Shown one piece after another: positions 50,226 to 55,000 of a DNA stretch of 55,000 nucleotides. Each line of letters opens with the position of its first letter. Position 1 is the first letter of the stretch. A model generated the notes under the pieces. It was not told the origin of the DNA and did not search any database. It saw only the letters and a list, made by a program, of their open reading frames with translations. Source of the stretch: Neocallimastix lanati (nom. inval.) (taxonomy: Eukaryota > Neocallimastigomycota > Neocallimastigomycetes > Neocallimastigales > Neocallimastigaceae); assembly GCA_016946835.1 (NCBI GenBank), contig JACVTC010000031.1, positions 1,350,001 through 1,405,000 on the forward strand, in the 5' to 3' direction. The translations under genes were made by a program, and so were the position numbers.

Positions 50226-53200
50226 ATGATAGATTTACCTAAAATTGAAAAAGTTATAAAGGAATTACTTCCACTTAAAGGAAAAACCATTATTAAAGTT
50301 AAAACTGTAATTATAAATAAATATTATATATTATCAAAGAAATTAATATTTTAATTTGATATAATAATAATAAGATTATAAAATAATAATTAATAATTAT
50401 TATTATTATATTTATTAATTAAAATTATATTCTATTCGTTATGCTCTTTTCCAATTTATTTATAAATATTTTTGAATATTTTTATTTTAATTTATTTTAT
50501 TTAAAATGATAATTTATATATATATATTTATTATTATTATTATTGTTGTTTAAAAATATTATTTAATATATAAATTTGCTATTTTTATCAAATAATCATG
50601 AAATATGATAAATTATAAAAATAATATTAAATCACAATAATAATAATAATAATAATAATAAAGGTGAAAGATACTATCGTTTACCAAAATCATAATCCAA
50701 CAGAAATTTCAAAAACAGTAATAGGAAAAAAGATTTTAGATATTAAAAGATATGGATCAATATTTTGGTTTGAAATAGAAAATTCCTATCAATTAGGTTT
50801 TCAATGTAGTTCCACAGCAGAAATTCAAGTAATTATTTCATGTATTCATATTAAATAATTAAAAAATAATAATTATAAAATTTTAATTTAATTCAAAAAT
50901 TTTATACTAAAAATTAAATGAATTTTACATCAATACAATTGATGTAACAATAATAAAATTATTAATAATATTAATAATAAAAATATATGGAGGTTAGAAT
51001 GAAAAAACTTATTAAATCAGATAATGACAAATTGATTAATTCATCTCGATTTAGTATAATAAAAATATATTTAACTGACGATAAAGAATTAATAAAGAAT
51101 ATAGATAAATGGAATGAGAGTGAAATTGAGAAAGAAGCAGAAAAAGTAAAACAATTAGAAAATAATGAAAAAGTAGAATGCTTTGACTTTTCTGAAGTTG
51201 ATCATGTAAGTCGTTTATTTCTTTCAAAAAATATAATGAAAGAAAAACCACTTTGTAATTATGGATTTGATGTTAAGAATAATCTTCCTTCTTTTGAAGA
51301 ATTCTTAGAAAAAATAAGAACTAAAAATGTAATTGAAAAATATTTTATTATAATCATTATAATAAATATAAATTAATATATTTAATAATAAATTTATTTT
51401 ATTATGTTTTATTTCAATTTTTGTTTTAAAAGTGCGCTATAAAAAAACTATTATTAGATACATCATTTTGTGTTGGTATTGGAAATTGGGTAAGTTAATA
51501 ATAATAATTATTAAAATAGAAATACAATATATTATAATAATATATGTAATATTTATATAATTAAAAAAAAAAAAAATAAAAAAATTAAAAAAAATGAAAT
51601 AAAAATAATGAAAAATATGGTAATAATAATTCATATTAAATATAATTAAAATTTATTTAAAAATCATCATTTAATGCTAATAATAAGATTGCTGATGAGG
51701 TATTTATTTTTAATTACTTTTATATATAATAATATAATAATAATATATATTGAATAAATAAAAATTATTAAAATTCTATAAAATATTTTTAAAATTTTTT
51801 GAATTAAATTAAATTAAGATTCTTTATCAATCGAAAATTCATCCTACACAAAATGTAAAATTCTTGAATGACGAAGATATTAATAATTTGTATGATTCTA
51901 TAAAAGATGTTCTTAATATTTCAATATTGGTTGATGGGGATTATAGCCGTTTTCCAAGTAACTGGATTTTTCATTATCGTAATAAAGACGAGATGATTAT
52001 TCCAGGTTCTGGAAGGGTTGAATTTCTTAAAGGAAGTGGTAAAACTACTGCTTTTGTACCAAAAATTCAAAAGGTAAAGATAATTTAGTAATAATACAAA
52101 ATAGAATAAAATAAAATATAATTGACTATAATATATATATATATATATTTTTTTTTTCTATCTTTTTTCTTTTCATATTCTGCAATTTAAAGGTAAAAAG
52201 AGGAAATAAAAGAAGAATATCGTTAGAAAATAATGCATTAAATTCTAAAAAGGAAAAAACAAAAGAAGTAGCAGTAGATTCAAAACAAACTAAGAAAACT
52301 GAAGAAAATATAAAAAAGAATGAAGATAGTAATACAGAAGATAAAATGAATAAAAAAGATAAAGTAGGTAAAAATAATATGTTAGATATGTTCCAAGTAG
52401 CTGATGAAAAATTAACAGAATTGGATATGAAAATATCTCAAATAAAAGAAAACAATAATGAAGAAATTACGAAAGAAGAAAAAGATAATAAAAAAGAAAC
52501 AAATGATAGAAAAGAGAATGATAAAAAGCAATCAAAAAGAGGAAGAAGAAAATCAATTTTAAAACGAGATAAACTTGTAGATGAAAACATCAATAATAAT
52601 AAAAATAACGAGGATCATAATTTAGTAAAAAATAATATAAATGATAATACTCAAAAGAAAGGAGGTAATTTGGAAAATATGAAAATAAGTAAGAATGATG
52701 ATGTTCAAGCGAATGAAAATAAAAAGAGTAATGTGAAAGGTTCAAAAGGAAAAGAAAAAAACAATATAGAAATTAATAAAAATTTAAATCAGGAAGGAAT
52801 ACTAATGACAAATGAAGAAAGCTTTAAAGCAAAAGAGAAAGAAATTATAAGAATGGAAAAGAAAGATGAATCTAATCAAAAAGAAATAAGTAAAAACAAA
52901 GAACAAGAATTTACAAATAAACAACAAAAATTAATAAATATTATTGAAATGAAACTTAGTAAAATTAATAATATAACTGGAAGTAATAAAGATAATAATG
53001 AATTAAAAGAAGTTGAAAATCAAAATAATGAGAATCCGAAAGAAGGTTCATCCAAAAAGAATGATAAAAATGAAAAGAATAATAAAAAAATGGAAAAGTT
53101 AAAAGATTCAAAGAAGATGATAAATGATAAATCAAAAAAATATATATATAATAATGAGACTGAAAAAGAATATCATGAAGATCCAGTAAAAATAATAAAA

Positions 53201-55000
53201 TCAGTGGAATATAAAAAACACGATATTAATATTAATATGGAAAATAAAATAAAAAGGTTAAAAAGCAAAATTTTAGAGGATAATGAAAAAATTAGAGAGC
53301 AAAAAGCAATAATTAATGATATGATCTTACAAGAAGATAATATAAAGAAAGCTAATGAGAAACAAAGAGGTTATAATGGATTAGATGATAAAGGCCTTAA
53401 GGAAAAAAAAGAATTAATAATGAAAAGTAGTAGTTCTAATAATGAAAAAGCAGCAAAAAGAACTGAAGAAAAAGGAAATAATAATAAATTGAAATCTAAT
53501 ATGATAATGGAAGTAGTTGATAATAATAAAAGGGAAACCAATTTAGTTGAGGAAATAAAAAATAAAAATGAAAAAGAAAATAATATAATTGTGGAAAAGG
53601 GAAATAATAATAATAAAGAAGAAACAGATATAGATGTGAAAAAGAAGGACATTGATAAGAATGAAGCAAATCTCTCTCCAGAAGAAAAGAAAAATGATAA
53701 GAAGGTAACAAATCTCTCTCCAGAAAAGAAAAATAATAAGAAAAAGAAAACAAAAGATGTTGTAGAAGAAAATAGTAATGAAAAAAAGAAAGCAAAAATT
53801 GCTTTAAAACAAAAAAATGAAGATAAAAATGAAGCAAAGATTACATTAGAAGAGTATAATAACAAAAAAGAAATCATAATGGGTATTGAACAAAATGAAA
53901 ATAAATTGAAAGATACTGAGATGAATAAAAAACTTAATAATGATTTAACTGAAAAAACAGAAATAACAGAAATAACAACAGAGAATATAATTGAGGGTGG
54001 CGAAAATACAGACCTAAGAAACTTAAAGAAAAATAAAAAAGAAAAAGTAATTGATGCAAAAAAAAAAAATATAAATATTGAAGAAAGTTCAGAGATGAAT
54101 ATGCAAGAAGAAGCTCATGATGTTGCAAAAGATATGGATATATATAAGAAAAGTCATGATATTGCAAAAAACATCAATATGAATATAGAAGAAAAAATTA
54201 TTGATACTGAAAAAAATATAAAAAAAAATAAAGGAGAAAAATCAAGTGATGTTAAAAAAAGCTCTGGGCTATTTAAAGAAGAAAAAGGTATTAATATTGA
54301 AAAAAGTACAGATATGAATATAGATGATAATGTTATTAATATTGAAGAAAGTACAGATATGAATATAGATGAAAATGTTATTAATATTGAAGAAAGTACA
54401 GATATGAATATAGATGAAAAAGTTATTAATATTGAGGAAAGTTCTGTATTAAATAAAGAAAAGAAAGTAATTGATGCTGAAAAAAGCAAAAAAATAAATA
54501 AAAATAAGCAGGTGGTTGATACTAAAAATAGTATGAAAATTAATATAGAAGAAAAAGTTATTAATAATGAAGAAAGTTTGGAGAATAATATAATGAAAAA
54601 AATAAATACTATTAAACAAAAGACAAAAGTAAATAAAGAAGAAAAAAAGATTGATGTTGAAGAAAACATAAAGAAAGATGAAGGAGAAAAAATTATTGAT
54701 ACAGAAGAAAATACAGAGATAAATACAGAAGAAAATACCAATAATAATGAAGAAAACATAAGTTCAGAAAGAGATGAAGTTAAGACAGAAAAGGATATAG
54801 ATACAATGGAATTAATTGATAAAAGGTTAAAAGAGTTAAGAAATAAAATGATTGAGGAAGAAATTGGAAAAAATGTAGATGAAAATGAAAATAATGAAAT
54901 TGAACTTGTGGAAATAGAAGATGAAGAACCAAAACGTGGAAAAAGGAAGTCAAAGAAAAAAATGGCAGATATTGTTGTAGAAATAATTGATAATGGACCT
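50226..55000 (+). CDS. Fpg-like protein lacking catalytic residues, giant charged tail (copy 2, partial)
   Basis: Paralog of the glycosylase at 42813. Seven exons: 50226-50306, 50664-50828, 50993-51328, 51433-51489, 51688-51699, 51819-52073, 52193 to beyond 55000. Four exons have exactly the lengths of copy 1 (81, 165, 57 and 12 nt). The start reads MIDLPKIEKV: the catalytic N-terminal Pro is Ile and the Glu is Asp. The Lys of GKVFW is Ser (RYGSIFWFEI). FGMTGEL has become QCSSTAEI, and SDARRLGRIWL has become SEVDHVSRLFL. The helix-two-turn-helix is kept (KKLLLDTSFCVGIGNW, IADE), as is a zinc-less loop (GSGKTTAFVPKIQK). The last exon is open for 936 codons to the window edge. It is Lys/Glu/Asn-rich, with basic patches SKRGRRKS and PKRGKRKSKKK. 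Likely non-catalytic but DNA-binding. The long intact frame argues against a pseudogene. Confidence 0.85.
54290..54559 (+). repeat. 45-nt coding repeat in the FPG2 tail
   Basis: Six consecutive 45-bp units encode a 15-residue repeat of the form INIEESTDMNIDENV. The first three are almost identical; the later ones diverge (INIEESSVLNKEKKV). A weaker 15-residue period can be traced back to about 54050. Confidence 0.85.

Noticed and set aside
53371-54759. Long minus-strand frames rich in Ser, Phe and Leu
   Set aside because: Antisense of the Lys/Glu-rich FPG2 tail. A biased codon set (AAA, GAA, AAT) gives few stops on the other strand.

Overview
The window is nuclear DNA of a eukaryote with an extremely AT-rich genome. 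Genes are broken by short AT-rich introns (mostly GTAAGT/GTAAAT...AG). Intergenic DNA is dominated by A/T runs and AAT/TTA microsatellites. The best fit is an early-diverging fungus of the anaerobic gut-fungus type (Neocallimastigomycota). The reasons are a fungal-type single-domain chorismate synthase, plant/fungal zinc-less Fpg glycosylases, an ankyrin-repeat protein of the expanded kind seen in those genomes, YPPQG-type annexins, and decayed LINE and copia elements. Dictyostelid amoebae are the main alternative, but the mixed use of TAA, TAG and TGA stops argues against them. The taxonomic call is inference.

Layout. 1.1-8.0 kb: a 17-exon Mediator subunit 16 gene (+). 9.1-10.1 kb: an intronless AIRIM/C1orf109-like gene (-), convergent with it. 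10.6-14.3 kb: a graveyard with an ankyrin relic, a decayed coding stretch and a pair of diverged direct repeats. 14.4-17.5 kb: a 12-exon palmitoyl-protein thioesterase 1 gene (+) carrying a roughly 445-bp pure TTA repeat in one intron. 18.7-27.1 kb: two tandem annexin genes (-) with long Pro/Gly/Tyr N-terminal repeats. 28.8-31.5 kb: chorismate synthase (+). 32.6-33.7 kb: an unidentified decayed gene (-). 34.3-34.9 kb: ribosomal protein eL22 (+). 35.5-42.5 kb: several fragments of one LINE family, around an ankyrin-repeat gene broken by a 5-bp duplication, plus a near-perfect 170-bp inverted repeat. 42.8-46.3 kb and 50.2-55.0 kb: two paralogous Fpg/MutM-type DNA glycosylase genes (+), separated by a Ty1/copia relic. 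The second runs off the window.

The live genes are ordinary housekeeping genes (transcription, ribosome assembly, lysosomal depalmitoylation, membrane binding, aromatic amino-acid synthesis, translation, DNA repair) and do not form one pathway. The most unusual feature is the Fpg pair. The first copy keeps the catalytic N-terminus and has a charged tail with repeated RRSKRL-like motifs. The second copy has lost the catalytic Pro, Glu and Lys but keeps the helix-two-turn-helix, and carries a Lys/Glu/Asn-rich tail of more than 930 residues. It looks like a pseudo-enzyme turned into a DNA-binding or scaffold protein.

Exon boundaries were read by eye from splice sites. For MED16, PPT1, both annexins, ARO2, eL22 and both FPG genes the reading frame closes across every junction, which is strong support for the models.
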